From positions 1 through 43,725 of the forward strand of contig JANWHQ010000132.1 in NCBI GenBank assembly GCA_025450315.1: a stretch of 43,725 nucleotides of DNA. Reading direction: 5' to 3'. The notes below the pieces were generated by a model. The model made no database searches and was not told where the DNA came from. It saw only the letters and a list, made by a program, of their open reading frames with translations. This DNA comes from Caulobacteraceae bacterium (GTDB taxonomy: Bacteria; Pseudomonadota; Alphaproteobacteria; Caulobacterales; Caulobacteraceae). Shown in pieces: positions 1-7,880 of the stretch (its first letter is position 1; the number at the start of each line of letters is the position of its first letter). The translations under genes were made by a program, and so were the position numbers.

Positions 1-469
1 GCCTCTGAGCCCGGTGCGCGGCCAGGCGAGCTTCGCCGTCATGGACGACCGTCCCCAGGCGGCGGCCTGGGGCGGCTACGTGATCCCCACCCGCGAGGGG
101 CTGCTGTTCGGCGCCACCCACGATCGCGGCCGCCAGGACGTGGCGGTCGTCCCGGCCGATCACGAGCGCAACCTGCGGACCCTCGCCCAGGTCCGTCCGG
201 CCTTGGCCGGTAGCCTGCGGCACACCGCCCTGGAGGGCCGCGCCGCGCTCAGGGCCTCGACCCCCGACCGCGCGCCGATCGCAGGCGAGCTGGAGCCGGG
301 CCTGGTGGTGCTGACGGGCCTCGGCGGCCGCGGCTTCACCCTGGCGCCGGTGCTGGCCGAGCACCTGGCCGCCTCGGCGCTCGGCATCCCCTCGCCCCTG
401 GCCCGGGCCCTGGCCGCCGCGGTCGGCCCCCGCCTCTTCCGGACGCGGCCGGCGCATACGCCCGATTAA
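1..469 (+). CDS. mnmC: MnmC-type FAD-dependent tRNA-modification oxidoreductase, C-terminal part
   Basis: The gene enters from the left edge in frame 2, so only about the last 155 residues are present and the start is outside the window. What is visible is the end of a DAO-type FAD oxidoreductase: an early PVRGQ motif, a PDRAPIAG segment and a glycine-rich TGLGGRGFTLAP stretch near the C-terminus, the order seen in the oxidase domain of MnmC. In that family the domain removes the carboxymethyl group from cmnm5s2U34 of tRNA, before methylation to mnm5s2U. Whether a methyltransferase domain is fused upstream cannot be seen. A glycine-oxidase-like DAO protein is the alternative. The stop is TAA at 467-469. 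Confidence 0.72.
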   Translation, partial: PLSPVRGQASFAVMDDRPQAAAWGGYVIPTREGLLFGATHDRGRQDVAVVPADHERNLRTLAQVRPALAGSLRHTALEGRAALRASTPDRAPIAGELEPGLVVLTGLGGRGFTLAPVLAEHLAASALGIPSPLARALAAAVGPRLFRTRPAHTPD

Positions 470-511
470 CCGGGCGGGGGCTTAATCCAGGGAGACCCGC
501 AAGGCCCCGAC

Positions 512-1744
512 GTGAGCAACCCCGCACCTCTGCCTCCCGAAACCCCGGCGCCGCCCGAGGCGGTCCCAGCGCCGCCCGGCCGCTCGCGCGTGGCGCTGTT
601 CAAGCGGCTGGCCGACGTGGTCTGCCTGCCGTCCAGCCGGGTGAACGCCTTCGAGCGCAGCATGACCGCCGACCTGCTGGTCGACATGCTGCGCGACGCC
701 CCGATCGAGGATCGCACGCGGGTAGCGCGGCGGCTGTCGTCCCTGGGCGAGATCCCGGCCCGCCTGGTGCGCTTTTTGTTGCGCGACGAGATCGAGGTCG
801 CCCAGACCCTGCTGGAGAACTGCGCCTCTCTGGCCGACGCCGATCTCCTGGACTGCGCCAAGCGCGGCGGGGCCGATCACCGCCGCCTGATCGCCCTGCG
901 CCGCGGGCTCAGCGACGTGATCTCCGAGGCTCTGATCGAGGGTATGGAGCCGGCCGTCATCGAGGCGCTGCTGCGCAACGAGCTGGCCAAGCTGACCAAT
1001 ACGGCGATCGAGACCATGGTCGCGGCCACCCGCGACGAGCCCCAGTTCATCCCGCTCCTGCTGCGCCGCCCCGAAATGCGTCCCCACCACGCCTACACCA
1101 TGTTCTGGTGGTGCGGTCCTGACGCCCGCAAGCAGATCCTCCAGCGCTTCGCCGTCTCGCGCGAGGTGCTGCAGGAGGCCTCAGCCGACGTCTTCTCGCT
1201 CGCCGCCCAGGAGAACTGGCAGGACCCGGTCAGCCGAAAGGCGCTGCAGTTCATCGAACGGCGCCAGCGCAACCGCCAGGCCCTGGCCCGCAGCCGCTTC
1301 GCCAGCCTCGAGGAAGCCGTGGCCGCCGCCCGCCCCGGCCTCACCCGCGAGACCGCCGAGGAGATTTCCTACCTCTCGGGCCTGAAGCCGATGACCGGCG
1401 CCAAGATCTTCACCGACCCGGGCGGCGAACCCCTGGCGATCCTGTGCAAGGCCACGGGCCTGGCCCGGGCGGCCGTGCGCGCGCTCTGGCAGGGCCTGCG
1501 GCGGCCCGAGACCGACGAGGCCGGCCAGCCGTCGCCGGCGCTCGCCCGCACCCTGATGGTCTACGACATGATCGCGGTGGACCGGGCCCAGACGGTGCTG
1601 CGTTACTGGAACTGGGCGCTGTCCTCGGCCATCACCCCGGCGCTGCTCAAGGCGATCCGCGACGGCGACGAAGAGGCGGTCGACGACTACTCGGCGCCGC
1701 AACAGGCGGCCATGCTGGTTCTACAGCGCGACCTCTCCCGCTGA
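512..1744 (+). CDS. DUF2336 domain-containing protein
   Basis: A 410-residue soluble protein starting with GTG at 512. After a Pro/Ala-rich first 30 residues it is almost wholly helical and leucine-rich, with repeated short helix pairs (for example LVDMLRDAPIEDRTRVARRL) like a HEAT-type scaffold. This is the look of the DUF2336 family, common in Caulobacterales and rhizobia and of unknown biochemical function. No signal peptide, membrane segment or catalytic motif is visible. It follows the mnmC-like gene by about 40 nt and precedes a 186-nt gap before mucR, so it may be the last gene of its transcript. The family call rests on recognition of overall pattern only. Confidence 0.68.
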   Translation: MSNPAPLPPETPAPPEAVPAPPGRSRVALFKRLADVVCLPSSRVNAFERSMTADLLVDMLRDAPIEDRTRVARRLSSLGEIPARLVRFLLRDEIEVAQTLLENCASLADADLLDCAKRGGADHRRLIALRRGLSDVISEALIEGMEPAVIEALLRNELAKLTNTAIETMVAATRDEPQFIPLLLRRPEMRPHHAYTMFWWCGPDARKQILQRFAVSREVLQEASADVFSLAAQENWQDPVSRKALQFIERRQRNRQALARSRFASLEEAVAAARPGLTRETAEEISYLSGLKPMTGAKIFTDPGGEPLAILCKATGLARAAVRALWQGLRRPETDEAGQPSPALARTLMVYDMIAVDRAQTVLRYWNWALSSAITPALLKAIRDGDEEAVDDYSAPQQAAMLVLQRDLSR

Positions 1745-1930
1745 TGGTCTCGGCGGAGCCGGGGCATCGGTCCTTGGCCAAACAATGTTTTTCTTTGCTA
1801 GTCCTGTTCAGTGCAGGGCGTATTTTTCTTGAGACCGGCGTTGTGCTGTTCCAGGAAGCTCTGTAATAGCCAGCCCGAGAACTGAGAATCGGCGTCCGTT
1901 CTGATGGCGCGGCCTGCGGGATAGATCAAA

Positions 1931-2347
1931 ATGGAAGACAAGTCGGAAATCATTGAGATGACGGCCGATATCGTGGCCGCCTACGTCGGCGCCAATTCGG
2001 TCCCGGCGACCGACCTGCCTTCGCTGATCCAGAGCATCCATCGCGCCCTGACCGGCGTCGCCGCCGGCGCGGATGTCGCCGAGGCCGCCCCGCGCGAGCC
2101 GGCGGTGCCCGTCAAGAAGTCGATCACGCCCGAGCACCTCGTCTGCCTGGAGGACGGGCGCAAGTTCAAGTCGCTGAAGCGGCACCTGCGCACCAAGTAC
2201 AACATGAGCCCGGAGGACTACCGGGCCAAGTGGGGCCTGCCGAAGGACTATCCGATGGTGGCCCCCAACTACGCCAAGGCCCGCTCGGAGCTGGCCAAGC
2301 AGATGGGCCTGGGCCAAGGCGGCCGCCAGGCCGGCCGCCGGCGGTAA
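1931..2347 (+). CDS. mucR: MucR/Ros-family transcriptional regulator
   Basis: 138 residues. Residues 63-125 carry the Ros/MucR DNA-binding domain: [14 protein letters not shown], then [14 protein letters not shown] and DYPMVAPNY, followed by a basic C-terminal tail rich in Arg. The N-terminal 60 residues match the helical oligomerisation region of the family. In alphaproteobacteria MucR proteins bind AT-rich promoters; in Caulobacter they act with SciP and CtrA on cell-cycle genes, and in rhizobia they control exopolysaccharide and motility. The zinc site is non-canonical: Cys72 is kept, the second Cys position is Asp75, His85 is kept, and the distal His positions are Lys89/Tyr90. The gene stands alone between two intergenic gaps. 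Confidence 0.9.
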   Translation: MEDKSEIIEMTADIVAAYVGANSVPATDLPSLIQSIHRALTGVAAGADVAEAAPREPAVPVKKSITPEHLVCLEDGRKFKSLKRHLRTKYNMSPEDYRAKWGLPKDYPMVAPNYAKARSELAKQMGLGQGGRQAGRRR

Positions 2348-2448
2348 TCAGGCCCGGCGCACCGGCCGCCCGGCGACAGATCGACCCGCTGACGGACTCG
2401 CATTTCGGCCGCTTTTCCGCTTGCCAGCGATTCGCCGGTTAAGCGATA

Positions 2449-2982
2449 GTGAATCGAAGCGATTCCAACATCTTGAGCGAGAGTCCGAATTTGCTCACGC
2501 AGATGGGCGCCCAGAGTCCTGGGGCGCGGGCCCATGAAGAGCTGTTCGCCTACTGGGCATCGCGCCGATCGAGCGGACGGCTGCCTTCGCGCGCCGGCAT
2601 CCATCCCGAGCACTTCAAGCGCCACCTCCCGACCGTCAGCCTGATCGACGTGGGCCTCGAGCCGCGGCGCTACCGCCTGAGGCTGGCCGGCACCGGCCTC
2701 TACAGCGTCTATGGCCGCGAGATCACCGGCCGCTCGCTAGAGGAGATCTACAACAGCACCGCCGCCGACTACTGGCGCACCGAGCTCGACCGCGTGGTCG
2801 AGGACCGCCGCCCGGCGGTGGGCGTGCACAACCTGGCCTGGCGCGGCGCGCCCCACCAGTCGATCCTGTGGATCCGTTTCCCGCTGGCCAGCAATGGCGC
2901 GGACGTGGACATGATCCTGGGCTACGACGCGCTCATCGGCCAGTCGGCCGAAAGCCACTCCAGCGGCATCCGCGCCGCCTGA
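2449..2982 (+). CDS. PAS domain protein (PAS_5-like)
   Basis: 177 residues from a GTG start. The core, about residues 28-160, fits the small stand-alone PAS_5-type proteins frequent in Caulobacterales and Rhodospirillales: an opening helix (ELFAYWASRR), HLPTVSLIDVG, YRLRLAGTGL, then GREITGRSLEEIY and a late strand with WIRFPLASNG. No output domain, kinase or membrane segment is present, so it would act by sensing a small ligand or by protein contact; neither is known. It is separated from mucR by about 100 nt. The family is recognised by pattern only, without a profile search. Confidence 0.68.
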   Translation: MNRSDSNILSESPNLLTQMGAQSPGARAHEELFAYWASRRSSGRLPSRAGIHPEHFKRHLPTVSLIDVGLEPRRYRLRLAGTGLYSVYGREITGRSLEEIYNSTAADYWRTELDRVVEDRRPAVGVHNLAWRGAPHQSILWIRFPLASNGADVDMILGYDALIGQSAESHSSGIRAA

Positions 2983-3070
2983 TCCCTCGGGCGCGACCGT
3001 CGATGCGTGAATCCGGCTTGCCCGGCGGCGAAAGGGCCGACTAAGGTCGACCGCCGCCCGGGAGTGCCCT

Positions 3071-3991
3071 TTGGCCGCAGTCCATCCAGCGCCGCCCGCT
3101 GCGGCTCCGACCCGGTCGGACCCGTCCCGGCCCGTGACCGCGCGCCAGGCGTTGCAGCAGATCGCCCGCGCCTGCGTCCAGCAGATCCAGGAGAACGAGC
3201 CGCGGCTGCGCCGCTCGCGCTCGCCCGAAGCCCTGCACCAGGTCCGCGTGGCGCTGCGCCGCTGGCGCTCGGCGCTGGCGATCTTCGGCCCGGCCTCCGG
3301 CGCCTCGCAGGCGCGGACCAAAGCCACGCTGAAGTGGCTGGCCGGCCAGCTCAACGACGCCCGGGACCTCGACGTCTTCGCCGAGGCCTTCGAACCCCTG
3401 CGGGGGCAAGACGCCGGATCCGCGGCGCTCTGGGCCAGCCTGCAGGCCCTGCGGACCAGGGCCTACCAACAGGCCGACGAGGCGCTGCAGTCGGACCGGC
3501 TGCGCCGGCTCCTGTGGCGCACCGCCCAGATCGGCCGCCCGCCCGCCAACGACGACGACGGCTTGCCGGCCCGCGAGGTCGCCGCCCGGGCGCTGCAGCA
3601 TAGCTGGCGCAAGCTCCGGCGGCGGGGCCAAAGGATCGGGCGTCTGGATGCGGCGGCCCGGCACCGGCTGCGCATCCAGGCCAAGAAGGTCCGCTACGGG
3701 GCCGAGCTCTGCGGCGAGCTGTTCGGCCATCCCGCGCGCCAGCGCAAGATGGCCAAGGCGCTGAAGGGGATGCAGGATTCGCTGGGCGTGCTCAACGACC
3801 TGACGGTGGGCGAAGCCATCGCGCTCCGGCTCGCGCGCGAGGCCGGGACCGCGGAAGCCGCCTTCGCGGCCGGCCGCCTGACCCAGGCGCGGGCTTCCAG
3901 GGAAGAAGCGTCGGTGCTGAAGGCGGCGCGGGGCGCCTACGAGGACTTCCGCGAGGCGGGCCGCTTCTGGGCCGGCGCCTTGACCGGCTGA
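3071..3991 (+). CDS. CHAD domain protein
   Basis: 306 residues beginning at TTG 3071, with a GGGAG Shine-Dalgarno-like stretch a few bases upstream; an in-frame GTG at 3134 just before the domain is an alternative start. The CHAD domain fills the protein: ALHQVRVALRRWRSAL near residue 55 and a second HRLRIQAKKVRYGAEL block near residue 195, both helices with conserved His and many Arg/Lys. CHAD domains bind polyphosphate through these basic faces and often accompany CYTH triphosphatases; no CYTH domain is fused here. The 3' end overlaps the convergent mscL gene by 55 nt. Confidence 0.85.
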   Translation: MAAVHPAPPAAAPTRSDPSRPVTARQALQQIARACVQQIQENEPRLRRSRSPEALHQVRVALRRWRSALAIFGPASGASQARTKATLKWLAGQLNDARDLDVFAEAFEPLRGQDAGSAALWASLQALRTRAYQQADEALQSDRLRRLLWRTAQIGRPPANDDDGLPAREVAARALQHSWRKLRRRGQRIGRLDAAARHRLRIQAKKVRYGAELCGELFGHPARQRKMAKALKGMQDSLGVLNDLTVGEAIALRLAREAGTAEAAFAAGRLTQARASREEASVLKAARGAYEDFREAGRFWAGALTG

Positions 3992-4440
3992 GCGTTCGGG
4001 GCCTGGGCCGGCACGGGCCGGTCCTTCAGGGTGTCGCGAATCTCCATCAGCAGCGCCTCGGTGGGCGTCGGCGCCGGGGCCGGGGCGTTGGCGGCCTGGA
4101 CCTCGTCCTGCCGCGCGGTCAGCCGGCGCAGCATGTTCACCGTCTTGACCATGAAGAACACCGTGGCCGCCACGATCACGAACTGCACGATGGCGTTGAT
4201 GAAGTCGCCGTACTTGATCGCCACCTCGGCGTGCTTGGCCGCCGCGTCCGCCGGCTTCAGCACCACCTTCAGCTGGGCGAAGTCGACGCCGGCGGTCAGC
4301 AGCCCGATCACCGGCATGATCACCTCGTCCACTAGGGCCGAGACGATCTTGTTGAAGGCCGCGCCGATGATGACGCCGACGGCCAGATCGATGACGTTGC
4401 CGCGCGAGATGAACTCGCGGAACTCTGCGATGATCTTCAT
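3937..4440 (-). CDS. mscL: Large-conductance mechanosensitive channel MscL
   Basis: 167 residues. The N-terminal amphipathic helix and first transmembrane segment (FREFISRGNVIDLAVGVIIG, residues 7-26) and the second segment (about 75-100, FINAIVQFVIVAATVFFMV) are unmistakable MscL. The homopentameric inner-membrane channel opens under membrane tension to release solutes on hypo-osmotic shock. The periplasmic loop is about 30 residues. The C-terminal part is longer than in E. coli (136 residues): after the cytoplasmic bundle helix (ALLMEIRDTL) there is a Pro/Ala/Lys-rich tail. It lies 12 nt after ihfB, so co-transcription is likely. Confidence 0.96.
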   Translation of the reverse strand: MKIIAEFREFISRGNVIDLAVGVIIGAAFNKIVSALVDEVIMPVIGLLTAGVDFAQLKVVLKPADAAAKHAEVAIKYGDFINAIVQFVIVAATVFFMVKTVNMLRRLTARQDEVQAANAPAPAPTPTEALLMEIRDTLKDRPVPAQAPNAQPVKAPAQKRPASRKSS

Positions 4441-4452
4441 GCCGCCGCGCCG

Positions 4453-4734
4453 CTAGAGGGCGTTCAGCCGCTCGCGCAGCTCCTTGCCGCTCTTGAAGAA
4501 CGGCACCCGCTTGGCCTTGACCGCCACCGTGTCGCCGGTGCGGGGATTGCGGCCCGCGCGGGCGGGACGGGCTCTGACGGAGAAGGCGCCGAAGCCGCGC
4601 AGCTCCACCCGCCCGCCGCTTTCCAGCGCCTCGGTCATGCTGTCCAGGATGACGCTGACCACGCGCTCGACGTCCCGCTGGGTCAGGTGCGGGTTCTCGC
4701 TCGCCAGCTTGGCGATGAGCTCGGACTTGATCAT
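4453..4734 (-). CDS. ihfB: Integration host factor subunit beta
   Basis: 93 residues, the normal length for an IHF/HU-family subunit. The N-terminal helices ([19 protein letters not shown]) are of the IHF-beta type, followed by [15 protein letters not shown], the beta-arm with [15 protein letters not shown] (Pro that intercalates in DNA), and [15 protein letters not shown] at the C-terminus. With IhfA it forms the heterodimer that bends DNA sharply and supports sigma-54 promoters, replication initiation and recombination. The first residues and the RNPRTG arm favour IhfB over HU. mscL follows 12 nt downstream on the same strand. Confidence 0.88.
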   Translation of the reverse strand: MIKSELIAKLASENPHLTQRDVERVVSVILDSMTEALESGGRVELRGFGAFSVRARPARAGRNPRTGDTVAVKAKRVPFFKSGKELRERLNAL

Positions 4735-4865
4735 CTTGAGGCTGCCCCTAGCCCTTTGCCCTGACCATGGCCGAGATGTGGTGCGGTTTCAAGGGGTTGC
4801 ACACCGGCGTCGATCGATGGGCGAGGCCGCGGTGTCGCACGCGCCGATCTGGCTTCGCCGCGCCA

Positions 4866-4892
4866 TTGACCCCCCGGGGGTCGCGCTCTATG
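4866..4892 (+). promoter_or_regulatory. Candidate housekeeping promoter of tRNA-Leu
   Basis: TTGACCC at 4866-4872 and GCTCTATG at 4885-4892, with a 12-nt spacer, resemble the Caulobacter RpoD pattern (TTGACGS, 10-14 nt, GCTANAWC). Transcription would start about 25 nt before the tRNA at 4923. The match is by eye. Confidence 0.45.
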
Positions 4893-4922
4893 TGTCCCCG
4901 CTCGCCGATCCCCGGATCGCCT

Positions 4923-5009
<87 letters not shown>

Positions 5010-5094
5010 TCCTGCCGCTCGGACGGCGGGGGTCCGTCCGCATCCTGGCGACGGCGGACACCCGGTCCGACAGCCCCGCCGGAGCACCGCGTCC

Positions 5095-5709
5095 TTGCCC
5101 AATTACCTGCATGAAGGCGACATCCCGGACGGCCTGAGCTTCGGCGACTCCGTCGCCGTCGACTCGGAGACCATGGGCCTGCGCCTGGGCCGCGACCCGC
5201 TTTGCGTCGTGCAGCTGTCGGCGGGGGACGGGGACGCCCATGTGGTGCGGCTGGGCCGGCCCCAGTACGACTGCCCCAACCTGAAGCGGCTGCTGGCCGA
5301 TCCGGGCGTGCTCAAGATCTTCCACTTCGGCCGCTTCGACATCGCCATGTTCCTGCGCCACCTGGGCGTCACCACCACGCCCGTCTACTGCACCAAGACC
5401 GCCTCCAAGCTCACCCGCACCTACACCGATCGCCACGGCCTGAAGGACCTCACCAAGGAGCTCCTGGGCGTCGATATCTCCAAGCAGCAGCAATGCTCGG
5501 ACTGGGGCGCCTCGCAGCTCACGCCCGAGCAGGTGGCCTACGCCGCCTCCGACGTGCTGAACCTGCATGCCCTGAAGGCCAAGCTCGACCAGATGCTGGA
5601 GCGCGAGGGCCGGGTGGAGCTGGCCCAGGCCTGCTTCGACTTCATCCCCTGGCGGGCCAAGCTCGACACCGCCGGCTGGGAAGACGTCGACATCTTCGCC
5701 CACGGCTGA
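5095..5709 (+). CDS. rnd: Ribonuclease D-like 3'-5' exonuclease
   Basis: The reading frame is open further upstream through the tRNA, but the protein logically starts at TTG 5095 (204 residues), with GGAG at 5081-5084 upstream; this N-terminus (LPNYLHEGDIPDGL) is usual for the short alphaproteobacterial RNase D-like proteins. All three DEDD exonuclease motifs are present: VDSETMGL (Exo I), HFGRFDIAMF (Exo II) and YAASDV (Exo III, DEDDy type). No HRDC domain is present, so this is the short form. The family trims 3' ends of RNA using two metal ions. Its TGA overlaps the lptC start codon, indicating translational coupling. Confidence 0.88.
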   Translation: MPNYLHEGDIPDGLSFGDSVAVDSETMGLRLGRDPLCVVQLSAGDGDAHVVRLGRPQYDCPNLKRLLADPGVLKIFHFGRFDIAMFLRHLGVTTTPVYCTKTASKLTRTYTDRHGLKDLTKELLGVDISKQQQCSDWGASQLTPEQVAYAASDVLNLHALKAKLDQMLEREGRVELAQACFDFIPWRAKLDTAGWEDVDIFAHG

Positions 5710-6341
5710 TGCAACCCCCCCGCGGCCATAGCCTGGCTCCCGGCACCGCCCAGGCGCGGCGCCAGGAGATGGACAGGTGGCGCAAGCGTTCGTCGGCCGT
5801 GCGGTTCTGGCGCCGGGCCCTGCCGGTGCTGATCGTGGTGGTGATCGGGGTGCTGGTCGCCTGGATCGCCGGACGCTCGCTGCTGATCAAGGCCACGGCG
5901 CCCAAGCCGCCGCAGGCCAGCGGCCTGCGCATGCTGAACCCGCGCTTCTACGGCCGCGACGGCTCCAACCACGCCTTCGTGCTGGGCGCGGCCGAAGCCT
6001 CCCGCGACAGCACCACCGGCAAGAGCGTGGCGCTGGCCGCGCCCAACCTGACCATGGACGCCGGCGGGCCCCAGCCGACCACGGTCCAGGCCGCCCACGG
6101 CGTCTACCACGAGGACCAGCGCCAGCTCTCTCTGAGCGGCAACGTGCAACTGAAGTCGGGCGGCTATGTCTTCACCACGCCCGACGCCACGGTGGACACC
6201 TCCAAGGGCGCGGTCTACGGCAGGTCCGGGGTCCAGGGAGAGGGGCCCCTTGGCCGCGTGACCGCCTCGTCCTATGGCGTCTACGACCGCGGCAAGCGCG
6301 TCATCATGAAGGGCGACGTTCACGCCCACATCGTGCAATAA
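5709..6341 (+). CDS. lptC: LPS export protein LptC
   Basis: 210 residues starting at the ATG that overlaps the rnd stop. A basic cytoplasmic stretch is followed by one membrane anchor (about residues 37-57, ALPVLIVVVIGVLVAWIAG) and a periplasmic beta-jellyroll region in which repeated strand pairs are visible (QPTTVQAAHGVYHEDQ, LSLSGNVQLKSGG). LptC is the bitopic inner-membrane partner of the LptB2FG transporter that passes LPS to LptA. Sequence conservation in this family is low; the call depends mainly on the architecture and on lptA and lptB directly downstream. Confidence 0.86.
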   Translation: MQPPRGHSLAPGTAQARRQEMDRWRKRSSAVRFWRRALPVLIVVVIGVLVAWIAGRSLLIKATAPKPPQASGLRMLNPRFYGRDGSNHAFVLGAAEASRDSTTGKSVALAAPNLTMDAGGPQPTTVQAAHGVYHEDQRQLSLSGNVQLKSGGYVFTTPDATVDTSKGAVYGRSGVQGEGPLGRVTASSYGVYDRGKRVIMKGDVHAHIVQ

Positions 6342-6369
6342 GGCGCGCCGGACTTTTGAGGAGCGGCTG

Positions 6370-6966
6370 ATGAACCGCCTGACCGCGGGATTGCTGTGCG
6401 CTGCGGGTCTGTCGCTGGCCCTGGCCCTGGGCGGATCGGCGGCGGCCCAGCTGGCGTCGGGCAGCGGTCCCATCGATCTCTCGGCCGATTCCCTGGAGCT
6501 GATCGACGCCCAGCATCTGGCCATCTGGCGCGGCGACGTCGACGCCCAGCGCGGCCCCGACCGGCTGCGCTCGGACGTGCTGAACATCTACTTCACCGGC
6601 AAGCCCAGCGAAGGGTCCGCCGGCGCCTCCAGCGGGGGCGCCGCGCCCGGCCGCAACTGGGGCAAGGTCGACCACATGGTGGCCGAGGGCCACGTCTTCT
6701 TCGTCAGTCCTACCCAGAACGCCCGCAGCGACCACGCCGTCTACGAGATGGCGCCCGACACCATCACCATGACCGGCGACGTCATCGTCGAGCAGGGCCA
6801 GAGCGTCATCCACGGCGACAAGCTGGTCATCGACGTGAAAACCGGCCATGCGACCATGGCCTCGGCCGGCGAAACCAAGTCGCCGTCCGGCCGGGTGCGC
6901 GGCGTGTTCTATCCCAACGAGGCGGGCCAGGGCGGATCCGGCGGCTCGGCCGGCCGCTCGCAATGA
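6370..6966 (+). CDS. lptA: LPS periplasmic bridge protein LptA
   Basis: 198 residues, with GAGGAG just before the ATG. An N-terminal signal peptide (about residues 1-28, ending GGSAAAQ) is followed by an OstA/LptA beta-jellyroll: DLSADSLELIDAQHLAIWRG, LRSDVLNIYF, VDHMVAEGHVFFVSP, ITMTGDVIVEQGQSVIHG and KLVIDVKTG. LptA polymerises head to tail in the periplasm and bridges LptC to LptD. A Gly/Ser/Ala-rich insertion at about residues 79-97 and a Gly/Ser-rich tail are probably flexible. It lies between lptC and lptB in one transcription unit. Confidence 0.87.
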   Translation: MNRLTAGLLCAAGLSLALALGGSAAAQLASGSGPIDLSADSLELIDAQHLAIWRGDVDAQRGPDRLRSDVLNIYFTGKPSEGSAGASSGGAAPGRNWGKVDHMVAEGHVFFVSPTQNARSDHAVYEMAPDTITMTGDVIVEQGQSVIHGDKLVIDVKTGHATMASAGETKSPSGRVRGVFYPNEAGQGGSGGSAGRSQ

Positions 6967-7011
6967 CCGCCCAAGCTCAGGTCCGTCCGACCCCCATTCC
7001 CAGCCGACGCG

Positions 7012-7782
7012 ATGCCTGAAGACCTAGCGACCCATTCCGCAGAGCCCGCCGCCGCCGTCGCCGAGGACGGCCTGTTCGTCGACGCGATCGCCAAGTCGTT
7101 CCGCCGCCGTCCGGTGGTGAAGAACGTCAGCCTGAGGCTGCACCGCGGCGAGGTGGTCGGCCTTTTGGGTCCCAACGGCGCGGGCAAGACCACCTGCTTC
7201 TACATGATCACCGGCCTGGTCGCCGCCGACCACGGCCGCATCGTGCTGGACGGCCAGGACATCACCGCCCAGCCCATGTACCAGCGCGCGCGCATGGGCA
7301 TCGGCTATTTGCCGCAGGAGACCTCGATCTTCCGCGGCATGAGCGTGGAAGAGAACGTCATGGCGGTGGTGGAGCTGCGCGAGCGCAACCGCGACAAGGT
7401 CCGCGACACCACGACGCGGCTCTTGGAAGAGCTGCACATCGAGCACCTGCGCGAGGCCCCGGCGGTGTCGCTGTCGGGCGGCGAGCGGCGGCGGGTGGAG
7501 ATCGCCCGCGCCCTGGCGTCCGAGCCCTCGTTCATGCTGCTGGACGAGCCCTTCGCCGGCATCGACCCGCTGGCCATCGCCGACATCCGCGAGGTGGTCG
7601 GCTATCTGAAGCGGCGCGGGATCGGCATCCTGATCACCGACCACAACGTGCGCGAGACGCTGGACATCATCGACCGCGCCTCGGTCATCGCCGGCGGCGA
7701 GGTGCTGTTCGAAGGCGCCCCCGAGGAGATCCTGGCCGACCCCGAGGTGCGGCGCGTCTATCTGGGCGAAGCCTTCGCCTGA
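7012..7782 (+). CDS. lptB: LPS export ABC transporter ATPase LptB
   Basis: 256 residues. It has a complete ABC ATPase: Walker A GPNGAGKT at residues 53-60, Q-loop GYLPQETSIFRGM, signature LSGGERRR near 155, Walker B FMLLDEPFAGIDP near 177 and H-loop ITDHNVRETL near 210. PQETSIFR and ITDHNVRETL are hallmarks of LptB rather than of amino-acid or sulfonate importers. It powers LptFG in pulling LPS from the inner membrane. The first 20 residues are an extra tail compared with E. coli LptB (241 residues). lptF and lptG are not in this window. Confidence 0.95.
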   Translation: MPEDLATHSAEPAAAVAEDGLFVDAIAKSFRRRPVVKNVSLRLHRGEVVGLLGPNGAGKTTCFYMITGLVAADHGRIVLDGQDITAQPMYQRARMGIGYLPQETSIFRGMSVEENVMAVVELRERNRDKVRDTTTRLLEELHIEHLREAPAVSLSGGERRRVEIARALASEPSFMLLDEPFAGIDPLAIADIREVVGYLKRRGIGILITDHNVRETLDIIDRASVIAGGEVLFEGAPEEILADPEVRRVYLGEAFA

Positions 7783-7798
7783 AGCCGGCGCGAAAACC

Positions 7799-7812
7799 TT
7801 GCCGGCCGGCAA
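7799..7812. repeat. 14-bp perfect palindrome in the lptB-rpoN gap
   Basis: TTGCCGGCCGGCAA is a loop-free perfect dyad 17 nt after the lptB stop and about 70 nt before rpoN. Without a loop or T-run it is not a typical intrinsic terminator; a protein-binding site is possible but unproven. Confidence 0.3.
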
Positions 7813-7880
7813 AAGTTAACCAATCGGTGGGGATGCGCCCCTAGGCTGGCCGCAAGATTTGGGCCAACCGGGGTAAGCGC

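Noticed and set aside
7783-7880. CtrA site (TTAA-N7-TTAA) before rpoN
   Set aside because: A single GTTAACC half is present but no second half at the right spacing.
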